Assembly (NCBI GenBank): GCA_027972325.1
Contig: JAPMOS010000394.1
Coordinates: 1 to 21,497 of the forward strand
Direction of reading: 5' to 3'
Length of the DNA: 21,497 bases
From: Paratrimastix pyriformis
Taxonomy: Eukaryota > Preaxostyla > Paratrimastigidae
Shown here: piece by piece, positions 1-8,529 of the stretch
Layout of the letters: every line of letters begins with the position of its first letter
How positions within the stretch are numbered: position 1 is the first letter of the stretch
Program-made: the position numbers and the translations under genes
The notes under the pieces: model-generated
Told to the model about the DNA's origin: nothing
Seen by the model: the letters and a program-made list of their open reading frames with translations, nothing else
The model's database searches: none

Positions 1-17
1 ATGTCGCCCAGCGCTGC

Positions 18-152
18 CTTGAGGTTGTCCCCGACGGCGGGGTTTTCCTCTTTCTTGAGGTTGTCCCCGACGGCGGGGTTTTCCCTTCTTGAGGTTGTCC
101 CCGACGGCGGGGTTTCCTCCTTCTTGAGGTTGTCCCCTTCGGGGTTTCCTCG
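18..152. repeat. short minisatellite, about 35 bp x 4
   Basis: Four consecutive copies of a unit beginning CTTGAGGTTGTCCCC start at 18, 54, 88 and 123, so the period is 34-36 bp. The first three units contain a GACGGCGGGG block; the last is shortened at that block. The array may extend to the left of the window. No coding role is visible. Confidence 0.9.
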
Positions 153-1486
153 TACCACTCGGTGAGGTTTGCCTGCCACATTTTAGCCAGGTTGTCCTCG
201 ACCCTCTCTCTGGCCACCCCAGGGGTAACGATCCCTAGGGCATCCCGCCGACGTAGCACAGCGGCCCCCTCTCTCCAGCACCCGCAGGAACCGCTGCGGG
301 TGGGAGTCCTGGTTTGACCGTTGACCCCTTGACCGGCCCTAGCGTCACCACCAGTCCTACCGAGATCATCGATCTCAGAAAATGAGTAAACTGTAATAAA
401 TGAAAACTTACACAGACCTTCAGACATCGTCCAAAGTTGCCCATTCCTTCGGAGGTTTTGTGCAGATGCAGGCATTGGAGCTCCCATCTGCTCAGTCCAG
501 TATTGGTGGATGACTGAAAAAAAAGGTACACACAGACCAACCCCATTCCAGGAAAGCTCAAAACAATAACCAGACTGCCCTTGACCAGCCCTACCAAGAT
601 CAGCGGCCACATTCCTAAAAGTTTCTGAAGATGACAAAAAAGAATACCGGAAAGACAGACTCTCTCCCAAAGAACGTGCCGCATCAGCAACATCCCAGAG
701 AAGGATCTTCCATCTGACCAGACGGTCAGACAGGCATCTCAGGGGGCCAGATATGAAATTCTAAGGATGAGCCGCTGCCAGACGTCCCAACAACCAACAA
801 ACCGGTAGATATTTCCGACACCAGACAGGGCCCACCTCCGAGGCAAAGCACTCTGTCCAGCCGGAGACTATGATCAAAGCATGATTAGAAACTCTCCACC
901 CATCTTCCTCCATCCACAGACCAACGAGACATCGGCTAGACATACCACACCAACCTGAGGGCAGCCGCCACCCAATGCAGCCACCACACCAAGCCGGCAC
1001 ACATCCAACCACCGTTGGAAAGTAGGGGCGCTCAGCCCAGAAAACGCGGGAGAAAACAGCCATCCCAACCCCGCCAACCCTCCTGATCCCATCTCTCTCC
1101 GTCCACCACCGGCCCCTTCGCCCCTTCCAGAGGTCTTCCCCTTCTCCGTACCAGCATTCCCAGTTCTCATTACCAGTCTTTATCCAACCCATACGACCAC
1201 GCTTCTCGCCCCTCTCTTTTTGATCAACAAGGCCAATTCCATTTACCCTACCGTGGACCCAATTCTCTTCGACCACCGTCTGCATCCAAAAGCACCATAC
1301 ACATATCACTTCCTGTCTTTGCACTACCTTCTCCAATTTTACCCCACTCCACCTTCTTTTCCTTCATTCGATTGCTCCCCCGCCAACCACTCTCCTCCCC
1401 GCCATTCCAATAGAAGGCTGTTTCTTTCCACACATGTCCCAGGAGCAAGAGCGTAAGAGGGTGGAAGAGAACACAGCCCCCAACCT
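153..1486. other. gene-free stretch downstream of a minus-strand ORF1 copy
   Basis: I recognise no gene here. Positions 153-760 are more AT-rich than the rest of the window, and 761-1486 read on the minus strand is purine-rich with short open frames rich in Gly, Trp and Arg. Because this stretch lies directly downstream of the minus-strand ORF1-like copy, it is plausibly the remainder of that element (an ORF2 start or an untranslated region), but no endonuclease or reverse transcriptase motif is visible to prove it. Confidence 0.5.
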
Positions 1487-2538
1487 TTACTTGAACTTCT
1501 TCCCCGCATTCACCCCCACCGACACCTTCACCACACGCGGACGCGACTCCCGCTTCAAAGCGTCGATGGCCTCCCTCTGCTCCGGGGTTGCCATGACACA
1601 AAACGTCCCGTCCCACCGCCCACTTGACCACGCCACTGATCTCCAAATATCGGAGACCTCTACCACAATGTGGTGGTTCTTGAGGTACTCCTGCATCTGC
1701 TGCGGCCACTCGACACCGGCCGCACGAATAAAGGCCAAACGATGGTCCGCCCGGAGGCCGATCCTCCCCGGAGCGATCTGTACTATGCGCTTGCCCCGGA
1801 AGATCTCCGGGATGTGGGGCTGTCCCACCGAGCATGTCACAGACACACGCCATGCACCCGGCTGGCGAGCAGGCTTGACCCAAACTACCGGGGGTGGCGA
1901 TCAATAAGTCAGCGATTGCGAACAGACACTGCGCACTCGGGTTCGCTTCACGCAACCATTGGCGAACCTCCTCTTCTTTAGCTTCCAGGGGCAAACCAGA
2001 TGAGCCCTCATTGTAACAAAGGTCACAGCTGAGGCCGGCCGCTCACATTCACTTCCCAGATCAGTCAGGACGGCCTGATTCCGACTTGCAAAAGCTCCAA
2101 GAATCTCCGCGGCATCGGGTCTCAGACACGTCACGCCAAAGTTCCTTCTTCCAGGCCTTGTTGAACACGGGCCTCGCCAAGGATCTCACGAAGCTGGCAT
2201 TCAAGTTCGTACCAGCTAAATTGCACAGCACTTGGCTCAAATTTAATAGCGAATCTCATTGTCTCAGCCTGTAATTCACAAAAGGCAATTGACAAACAAA
2301 GACCCAAGATGAGCCCAACAAACATCCTTGATAGGCGGACTTTCGGTAGGAAAGCCACTATCCAATTAACACAGACCATAACTTTTCCTTCTTTTCACCC
2401 TGCTCCTCGGCCTGGCTCTTTTCGGCCACTCTTTTTACCAGCCGCCTCCATTCTTTGGCGATTGGCTTCAGCCTCAACACTTTCCAGCGTCAGAGGAACC
2501 GCACCAGCATCTTCAACAGAATGAGTTTCAGAAGACAT
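1487..2538 (-). mobile_element. ORF1-like protein of a retroelement, copy A (broken)
   Basis: This is a diverged relative of the plus-strand sequence at 4720-5742. It starts at a Met (2538) with a short acidic, charged leader (MSSETHSVEDAG), followed by an intron-like gap (2398-2269) that ends in a T-rich tract and TTACAG|GCT. Then come an SWYELECQL block near 2190-2220, an EEEVRQWL block near 1955-1980 that resembles the opening of an RRM-like fold, and a C-terminal block with SGRWDGTF near 1605, ending at a TAA at 1487. The same blocks occur in the same order in copy B. It is broken, with a few frame changes. I infer ORF1 of a non-LTR element; a Gag-like protein of a DIRS-type element is the alternative, given the neighbouring recombinase pieces. 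Confidence 0.6.
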
Positions 2539-2589
2539 CGTCAATTGGCCAATAGAAAAGGCGAAGATCCCAAATTCAAACACTTTCCA

Positions 2590-3325
2590 GGTCGGTAGGA
2601 CCGGGGGAAGCCGTCTGCTAGGTCCCAGATCGGACCGAGGTCTTTGCCCCCAGCCGGTTTGTCCTTCCCGATGCCGGTGACGACTTGTTTCACCAGTTTG
2701 CCTTCCGGTGATAGAGGGTGGCCACTCATGGTGAAGAACATGGACAGTGCTGAGCGACGTGCCCTGCTGAGCCCGAGCTGAGGTCCCTCTCCATGGCTTC
2801 ATCCGCAATGAACGAGGCGACCTGGACCTCATTCTGGTCGGTCGCCTCCGTGATCGGAGCCAGGTCTTTGAGCGCGCACCACTCTTCATAGCGGCGAATG
2901 ATGTGTGAGTATTTCTTCGAGGTTTCTCTGCCAATGACCTCTGAATGAAATAACCTGCCGCTGCCGACTGCTCCGGATGCTTGGGGGCCCAAGCAGGTGC
3001 CTCATCTGAGAGCTTTTTCCGGGCTGTGGGTGTGGGTGTCGCGTCCTGGGGCAGGACCTTTCTTGCCCGGGCGGAACAGAGTTCCGTCCACGGGTGTCCC
3101 CGCGGCGTTCTGGGCATCACAGGCCCCGCTCGTGGGTGCTTCCGACCGACCCGGGGGGTTTGTCACACAGGACTCCGGGTGGTGCGTCATGGGAGTGGGG
3201 GTGGTGGTGCTCTTTGAGCGCAGAGACGCTGCCAGCTCGGCTAAGGTCATGTCCTCTCCCGAGTCTGCGTCGACGTCTACAGCTCCCTGTCCCACTGTGG
3301 GATCAGGGGCTCGTTGCTCCCCCAC
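2590..3325 (-). mobile_element. tyrosine recombinase, N-terminal half (fossil fragment)
   Basis: A low-complexity leader containing EDMTLAELAASLRSK is followed near 2950-2740 by a helical block (SKKYSHIIRRYEEWCALKD, then VASFIADEAMERD) and, around 2740-2620, by SGHPLSPEGKLVKQVVTGI and GPIWDLA. This is the layout of the SAM-like core-binding domain of tyrosine recombinases found in Crypton and DIRS-type elements: helices that wrap DNA, then the short linker that leads to the catalytic domain. The catalytic domain does not follow; the sequence runs into the ORF1-like copy instead. The fragment is broken, with about two frame changes. Crypton versus DIRS cannot be decided from this half alone. 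Confidence 0.65.
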
Positions 3326-3407
3326 CAGGCCTCCGGGTCGTCGAAGATCCGGGCTGGACCCATGGGGTCCAGCTGTCGGTCCTGGAACTTCTGGACGAGG
3401 GTGAGAT

Positions 3408-3657
3408 CAGAGAGTTACACGAATATAGGAGGAGTAGAGATATTCTCTACTCGTTTGAAGTGATGCGTTCGGCGCATCTTCCTACCTCGCGCAAAGAAGA
3501 AAAGAATCAACCGGATACCGGCACGAATAGCCAGCTACACCCCGGTTCGCGCACAAGGCGCACCATTCCATCTTCTAGTTCGGGAACTCCCGCTGGGAGG
3601 ATGGGTGGGACCGAGTAGAGAATATCTCTACTCCTCCTATATTCGTGTAACTCTCTG
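3408..3657. repeat. 250-bp unit with perfect 46-bp inverted ends
   Basis: Positions 3408-3453 and 3612-3657 are perfect reverse complements over 46 bp, enclosing 158 bp with no open reading of interest. Each arm contains a 21-bp palindrome (3432-3452 and 3613-3633: GAGTAGAGA, three bases, TCTCTACTC). The unit looks like a MITE-sized inverted-repeat element or the terminal structure of the tyrosine-recombinase element whose two halves lie on either side of it. No clear target duplication was found. Confidence 0.85.
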
Positions 3658-3717
3658 TTTTGGGTGGATACTTCCCAAAACTTAAGTTACACTCTAGGGA
3701 ACACTTTATTGTGTTCC
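3658..3717. repeat. two successive hairpins between palindrome copies
   Basis: TTTTGGG (3658-3664) pairs with CCCAAAA (3674-3680), and GGAACAC (3698-3704) pairs with GTGTTCC (3711-3717) around a TTTATT loop. GTGTAAC just to the left and GTTACAC at about 3686-3692 also pair and enclose the first hairpin. Together with the neighbouring palindromes this makes an unbroken run of inverted repeats. No coding content is seen from here to about 3950. Confidence 0.7.
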
Positions 3718-3720
3718 TCG

Positions 3721-3741
3721 GAGTAGAGATATTCTCTACTC
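3721..3741. repeat. third copy of the 21-bp palindrome
   Basis: GAGTAGAGATATTCTCTACTC recurs here in the same orientation as at 3432-3452, and the match continues through CGTTTGAAGT, so about 31 bp are directly repeated 289 bp apart. The 9-bp arms are perfectly complementary around a 3-bp centre. Symmetric sites of this type next to tyrosine-recombinase sequence suggest a binding or crossover site; that is an inference. Confidence 0.7.
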
Positions 3742-3959
3742 GTTTGAAGTCAGGAGATCACAAGCCTCACGAACGAGGCACCACCACACCCGCAGCGAGA
3801 GTCGCCTAGCGGAGGAACCCCGCCAAAGCGCGGGAGCAGACGCAAAGAAAAATAAAAGGAGAAACCACACTCTTATTGGGAAAACCACAACAGGTTACTA
3901 CTTACTCAAGCCGGCGCTGACCGAGAAAGCGCCGCCACCAACCCCAACCCCTGACCGGC

Positions 3960-4400
3960 GACGCCAGCGGAGAACCCGAGGGAGTCAGGCGTAAACTGCT
4001 GCCCCCAGCTGCTGCAGCTTTTGACTGCGCAGATAGAACCTTGTGAAGGTATCGGAGCGGGAGGACCAACGGAACTGAAGAAGCACGAGCGCTTCCGGAA
4101 TTCCGGCCTCCAACGCTCGAGAAGAACCCATACCTCTCAGACAATGAGGTTTGAACTTCACCGGATCAATCCCGGCTTCCAGCATGAGCTTCTTGACGCA
4201 AGAGCCGAGCCACTTCGCCGTGCACGGCGATCCCGACCGAAGCTCACGAACAGAGGCTCCTTCGGGGCCGCCAACGGGCACCCTCCAGGAGCTCCTCCAC
4301 CGCTGCCACCGCGCAACGGCATGGGTGCTCTGGGCAAGCGGGAATAGGCTGCGTTACCCACAACATCGCGCGAGACTCCTTTGTCAGCGCGCGAAAACAC
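3960..4400 (-). mobile_element. tyrosine recombinase, catalytic half (fossil fragment)
   Basis: On the minus strand, blocks around EPLFVSFGRD and KKLMLEAGIDPVKFK lead into KPHCLRGMGSSRALEAGI, then FRWSSRSDTFTRFYLRSQ. This carries the family signature HxLR (here HCLRG), the W/H position of the next catalytic box (RWSS), and the Tyr nucleophile in RFYLR. These are the second half of the catalytic domain of Crypton or DIRS-type recombinases. The fragment is broken, with about two frame changes, and the upstream part of the domain is absent. It lies upstream, in reading direction, of the N-terminal half at 2590-3325, so the two cannot be one collinear gene. Confidence 0.75.
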
Positions 4401-4409
4401 AACGCATCT

Positions 4410-4560
4410 GTTCCAGGGTTTCTGTGGACGCTATAGACGTTGAGATTTCTATAGAAAACAGCCCGACGCTCTGGCCTCCGGGTTTTCGTGGACAGACCCT
4501 CCCACTCGGCCTGTCTGTAGTGAGGGCCCGCGGGTTTCATGAACAGACCCTCCCAAATCC
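4410..4560 (+). repeat. degenerate tandem units upstream of ORF1 copy B
   Basis: Three related phrases follow one another: GGGTTTCTGTGGACGC near 4420, GGGTTTTCGTGGACAGACCCTCCCA near 4483, and GGGTTTCATGAACAGACCCTCCCA near 4533. Spacing is roughly 50-60 bp. Their place just before the Met of the ORF1-like copy at 4720 recalls the promoter monomers some LINEs carry in their 5' UTR; that role is inference. Confidence 0.5.
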
Positions 4561-4719
4561 TCCTTGCTTCGCTTTCACCTTGCATCACCCTGACGCACTT
4601 CCTCCTCCTTTTTTCGAGAGAAAACGTCGAGCCTCTTTTCTCTAATTTCGGATCATAAAGAGAACCAGATTAATCCCGGGGTCGAGTTGACCTTCAACGT
4701 TTGAATTTCTCCGCAGAAG

Positions 4720-5742
4720 ATGGCTGATTCTGAATCTGTGACTATGTCTGATGCTGAGAAGGAGGCGGCTGCGCAAGAGGCTGCCCGTGTGCAACAACAC
4801 AAGCGTGCGGCCGAGAAGAGTGCGGCGGAGGCGGCGGCTCCTGCAAGGATGAGGAGAGCCCATGTTGGGATCAGGTCTGTTTGATTGAGTGCCGCAAACG
4901 AAGCGCCCTGAGTTGGGGCCGGCGGCTTGGAGTGATCCTGACGATCTTTTTTGTGCTGCAGGCTATTGGGGCTACGCTCTTGTTCCCTGATGGGAATCCT
5001 CTGTCCTATGCTGAAATTCAGGCGTCTTTGCGGGCGCCGCGGTGGAGGGGTCGTTCCCGAATTCTCAATTCTATTCGATCGTCCGACGGCCGAGCAGTTC
5101 ACAAGGGTTGAGGAACTTGGCCAGAAGTTTCATGCTACTGTGAGGCCTATTGTGGCTGTGGCGACTGAATTCCAGCCGGACATTATCACGACAACGCTCT
5201 TCAAGGCGACGCTTGCTGGCTTTCCGACGGAGGCCAGTGAAGAGGATGTGGCGACTTGGTTGGGAAGGAAAGGTTTGTGTTGTGCTATGGAGAAGGGGTG
5301 TTATGGTTTTGGTAGATTCTCTGAGGGTGTTCAAGTTAATGCCTGCGATCTTTCAAGTCAGCTTCTTTGCGGAGGGAGAAGAAATGCCGAAGTGGTTCCC
5401 GCGCCGGGATGCCAACCCGAGATGGCCCATTACCGTGGTGCCTCCCGAAGTGCGGGTCGAGGTGCCGCCCAACAAGAAGCTGGCGATGCTGCGCCGTCGG
5501 GATCTGGCGACTGTGCCGGCTGTCGAGGCCTGGTTGGCGAGCCTGACGCCTCCAATCCGCCAGCGACCATTGCCAGGAAGGGACAAGCCTTCCTGACTGG
5601 TCGCTGGGACGGTACGTGGTTATTGGTGGTCGATCCCGAGGAACGAGACCGGCTGGCGAGGGAGAAGCAGCAGCAATATGGGGGGCCGCGGACTATTGTT
5701 CGGCGGACTGTGGTGCGTGTGGCGGCCAAGGGGTTGCTGTGA
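4720..5742 (+). mobile_element. ORF1-like protein of a retroelement, copy B (broken)
   Basis: From the Met at 4720 the leader MADSESVTMSDAEKEA is acidic and Ala-rich and probably coiled. An intron-like gap follows (4875 GTCTGT to 4961, with a T-rich tract and TGCAG|GCT), at the same place as in copy A. Then come LSYAEIQASL near 5005, TEASEEDVATWL near 5225-5265 (RRM-like opening), a middle block with VRVEVPPNKKLAMLRRRD, and GRWDGTW near 5600 leading to VVDPEERDRLAREK and a TGA at 5740-5742. Block order and the GRWDGT motif match copy A, although the two are well diverged. The frame is broken in about three places. I infer an RNA-binding ORF1 protein of a non-LTR retroelement; a DIRS Gag is possible. 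Confidence 0.65.
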
Positions 5743-6932
5743 TTTGGTTTGAGGTGTTGTGTTTTCAATCTGAATCTCTTTTGAAAACATGCCTTGAGCA
5801 ACCATTATATATTCATAAAGGGAACGGGATGGTTACGACTGGATTCAGTCCTTACGTACGGATGGTACGTATTGAGCTGGACAAAAACGCAGTATCGTCG
5901 TTGGGCCACTCGCATGGGGGCACGATCGATCTTATTGAAGGAAAATGGTGGGTGAAGTGGTGGTTTGTTACACAGACTGGAGAAAATGGGTGTGAACTTG
6001 GGCAACATGATCAGGGGCCGGCCTGCGGGTGGGGACGGCTGCTGTATCAGAAATGGAGGAGCTGTGATAATAGAATAATGTTGGGGACGGACCAAAAGGA
6101 AGAAGGAGGCGTGGCAAAGGAAACGTGGCGATCGGTGGGGAATCGGCCAGCCGGAGAGGGCAGCGTAGGAGGAAGAAGAACGAGCGGATGGGGATCTGAT
6201 TTGGTAAAAAGACCGGGGAATTGGAAACAGAGGAATGGGGTAGAGCGGACGGTGGAGGAAACTGATGGGGCAGCTTGCTACTGCCAGGTTGAGCACCCCC
6301 GGGGAGGAATCTTCGGCCGGAGTTGGGCGGACGGGTCTCTGCATGAGTTGGCAGGGAATGATGGCGGTTTGGTGGATATCCTTTTGACGATTTTGATAGG
6401 TAGTGTTGGTAGGTTGTGCGTGTTCATGCAGGGGCTTTGTTTTTGGAAGATGGCCCTGATCGACTTGATCCAAGCGAGGGGGGGCGGGGAATACCACAGG
6501 CTCTGGGCTCAGATGAAGGGGGGAGTGCGAGGACATCGTTATTGGACCAAACGAAATCTATTTGGGGGGAATCGATGGGTGGGAATCTGTTTACTGGTGG
6601 CGATGGCTCAATGGGGAGGTGCGGGCGTGAATCGGAGAGCGTGGGAACTCGACGCGGTTCTAAAAAGCGAGGCGGAGTGGAAGGAGAGAGTGTGGATGAT
6701 GGAGCGGCGGAGGTTTGGGCTTTGGGGGTGGGGGCAGGATCCCAGCTGGCGGACTGGGAGGGGGGAGTGGCAGGCAAAGAGACTGGCCCGAAGAGGCGGA
6801 CGAGGACGAGGTACGGGAGACATTCCCCCGGCACTATTCTCAGTTCAACACGATTTACGCAGGGCTATGGCCTGCGAAATCACTGCGGTGAATGATGATC
6901 TGGACGACGCAACCATTGCTTTTATTGAAAAA
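5743..6932 (+). other. purine-rich stretch between ORF1 copy B and the LINE tail
   Basis: No protein family is recognisable. A 462-codon open frame crosses the stretch, but its sequence is dominated by Gly, Trp and Arg, as expected from purine-rich DNA without TA steps. Near the right end, a different frame ends with a plausible C-terminus (ETFPRHYSQFNTIYAGLW) at the TGA 6889-6891. It is probably the continuation of the plus-strand retroelement, cut off at 6932 by the tail of the opposite-strand LINE. Confidence 0.4.
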
Positions 6933-6953
6933 GTGTGTGTGTGTGTGTGTGTG
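6933..6953. repeat. (GT)n microsatellite, LINE tail
   Basis: About ten GT units on the plus strand, (CA)n on the minus strand, lie directly after the hairpin-bearing 3' UTR. Many LINEs end in a short microsatellite in place of poly(A), so this is read as the 3' terminus of the minus-strand element. Confidence 0.85.
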
Positions 6954-6961
6954 ATACTTCC

Positions 6962-6973
6962 CGGCTTGCGCCG
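6962..6973 (-). promoter_or_regulatory. LINE 3' UTR hairpin 3, GNRA loop
   Basis: The minus-strand RNA reads CGGC-GCAA-GCCG, extendable to six pairs with one G-U, closed by a GNRA tetraloop. It sits a few bases before the (CA)n tail. This is where reverse transcriptases of stringent LINEs bind their own template. Confidence 0.75.
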
Positions 6974-6983
6974 AGTCCGGAAT

Positions 6984-6997
6984 CGGGCCGAAGCCCG
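6984..6997 (-). promoter_or_regulatory. LINE 3' UTR hairpin 2, UUCG loop
   Basis: The minus-strand RNA reads CGGGC-UUCG-GCCCG: five perfect G-C pairs closed by the very stable C(UUCG)G tetraloop. It lies about 30 bases upstream of the (CA)n tail. Confidence 0.75.
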
Positions 6998-7030
6998 CGG
7001 GTAACATGATCCCCCCCGGGCCGCCTTCCC

Positions 7031-7046
7031 GCAGGACAAGTCCTGC
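7031..7046 (-). promoter_or_regulatory. LINE 3' UTR hairpin 1, CUUG loop
   Basis: The minus-strand RNA reads GCAGGA-CUUG-UCCUGC: six perfect base pairs closed by a CUUG tetraloop. It is the first of three hairpins in the LINE 3' UTR. Confidence 0.65.
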
Positions 7047-7117
7047 AGAAAGAGCACCCCAGGGAGTTCATGGGTCGGCTACCGTCCCCCCAGGGGCGGT
7101 CTCCGCCGACTTCCGGA

Positions 7118-8500
7118 CTACAGCTCTTCTTTCATTCCTGCCTCGAATTTTTCGCACTTCTTCCTTTGCTGAATCGCTATGAGCATCGTTTTCCTGATTC
7201 CTGCCAGCTCGCTTCCCACCTCCTTTTGAGTGTCTTCATCCACAATTCCCATTTCCGCTGCCAGTCTACATGCATTCGCGTATTCCATCTTAAAGCCGCA
7301 CTTCGCTCTCAACCTCCTCATCACCTTCGTCACCACCGCCTCCGATATCCCCCTCCAGTTGTAAAGCGTTTCCCCATCTCTCGGGCGGCCCTCATAGTTG
7401 ACCTGCACCATGCGACTCCCGGCCTCCTTCCTCAACATCGCCTCCAAAGCCCACAACGGGGCTGGATCCATCGGGAATCTCTCCTAGCCCGCCCATTCTC
7501 AAACATCAGAATCCCCACATCAAACCGCGCCTTCCCCACCACTTTCCTCCCAGTGCGCCAGAAACTCGGCTCCCAAAAGCAAACCCACCCTCCTGGATGA
7601 TGAAAGCTCACGCATCTGAATGTCCCCTTGATCGCCAAGCTCACACCGTGCTTCGGCTCACCCCAGCTGGATTCTGTTCGCTTTCCCTTCCCCGTACGGC
7701 ACAATAACAATGCATCTAAACGCTCTTTTCCCTCCTCTACCAATCGGACTCTCCGCCCACTCTCCAATTGCTCGGAAAAACCGATCCATCTCCTCCTGGG
7801 GTTATATTCCGGATTCGCATAAATCAACAAGTCCCGATTCTCCTTAAATAGCCCGTACCCATCCACCGAACCTCCCAGGAACCAGTCTTCCTTACTCGGC
7901 GTTCTATACTCTGGGAAACTGAGATCCGCATTCCCTGGGTGCGAAAACGCCATCACCGTTAGGCTTCCCGCCTGTCTCAGCAACGAAGATATAGTGTGGG
8001 AGTCGTCCATTGGTTCCTCAGCGTACTCATATGCGTCCGCCCCTCCTTTACTGTCGTGCTTTTTCCTTCCTCATATCGGTCACACATCTCAGCTACCTCT
8101 GTCGAGAACGTTTCCCAAAAACTGTCCCATGTTCTCGCCCGAAACCATCTCCCCGGGACCTCTCCATCAATTGCCATAGCCTCACCTTCGTGATCTGCCT
8201 GCCCCTTATCTTCACACACTCGCCCATCGGCTCCACCCACTTCTCCTCGAGCAACTGGTCCGGGTCTTCAGCTCCTCCGCCTTGTCCAACCACTCAATTA
8301 GCTTCACAGCATCCGCCCTTTCCATCTCTCCCCACACATCCCGCCATCCCTGGGCACTCAAACACCAAGTGGTTCATGTGGTCCCTCACCCCACCAACAC
8401 TTCCCATCCCTCCCCGTTGATGTAGAACCGGATGTTGGCCGTGATATACCGCTGCAGGATTGCCATCATCGCCAGCTTCCTGACATCTCACACCTCATCG
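7118..8500 (-). pseudogene. C-terminal part of LINE ORF2 after RNase H
   Basis: A short segment with RDHMNHLVFECPGMAG near 8400-8340 resembles the His/Cys zinc-binding segment that closes many LINE ORF2 proteins. It is followed by WLDKAEELKTR, RTWDSFWETFSTEVAEMCDRYEEGK near 8170-8070, a block beginning DDSHTISSLLRQAG near 8005, and a last helical block (VVTKVMRRLRAKCG to CEKFEAGMKEEL) ending in TAG at 7118. About 400 residues follow the RNase H, which is long for a LINE. At least four frame changes occur along the way. I know of no named domain for the final 250 residues. Confidence 0.55.
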
Positions 8501-8529
8501 TTTGCACCCCTCCGTTGCGACTCTCTGCG

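Noticed and set aside
3408-3657. Rho-independent terminator or bacterial recombination cassette
   Set aside because: The inverted repeats are far longer than a terminator, lack a T-run, and the surroundings (intron-bearing genes, LINE) are eukaryotic.
5616-7004. 462-codon plus-strand open frame
   Set aside because: It starts inside the ORF1-like copy, is dominated by Gly, Trp and Arg, and runs through the (GT)n tail of the opposite-strand LINE. More protein-like pieces lie in other frames.
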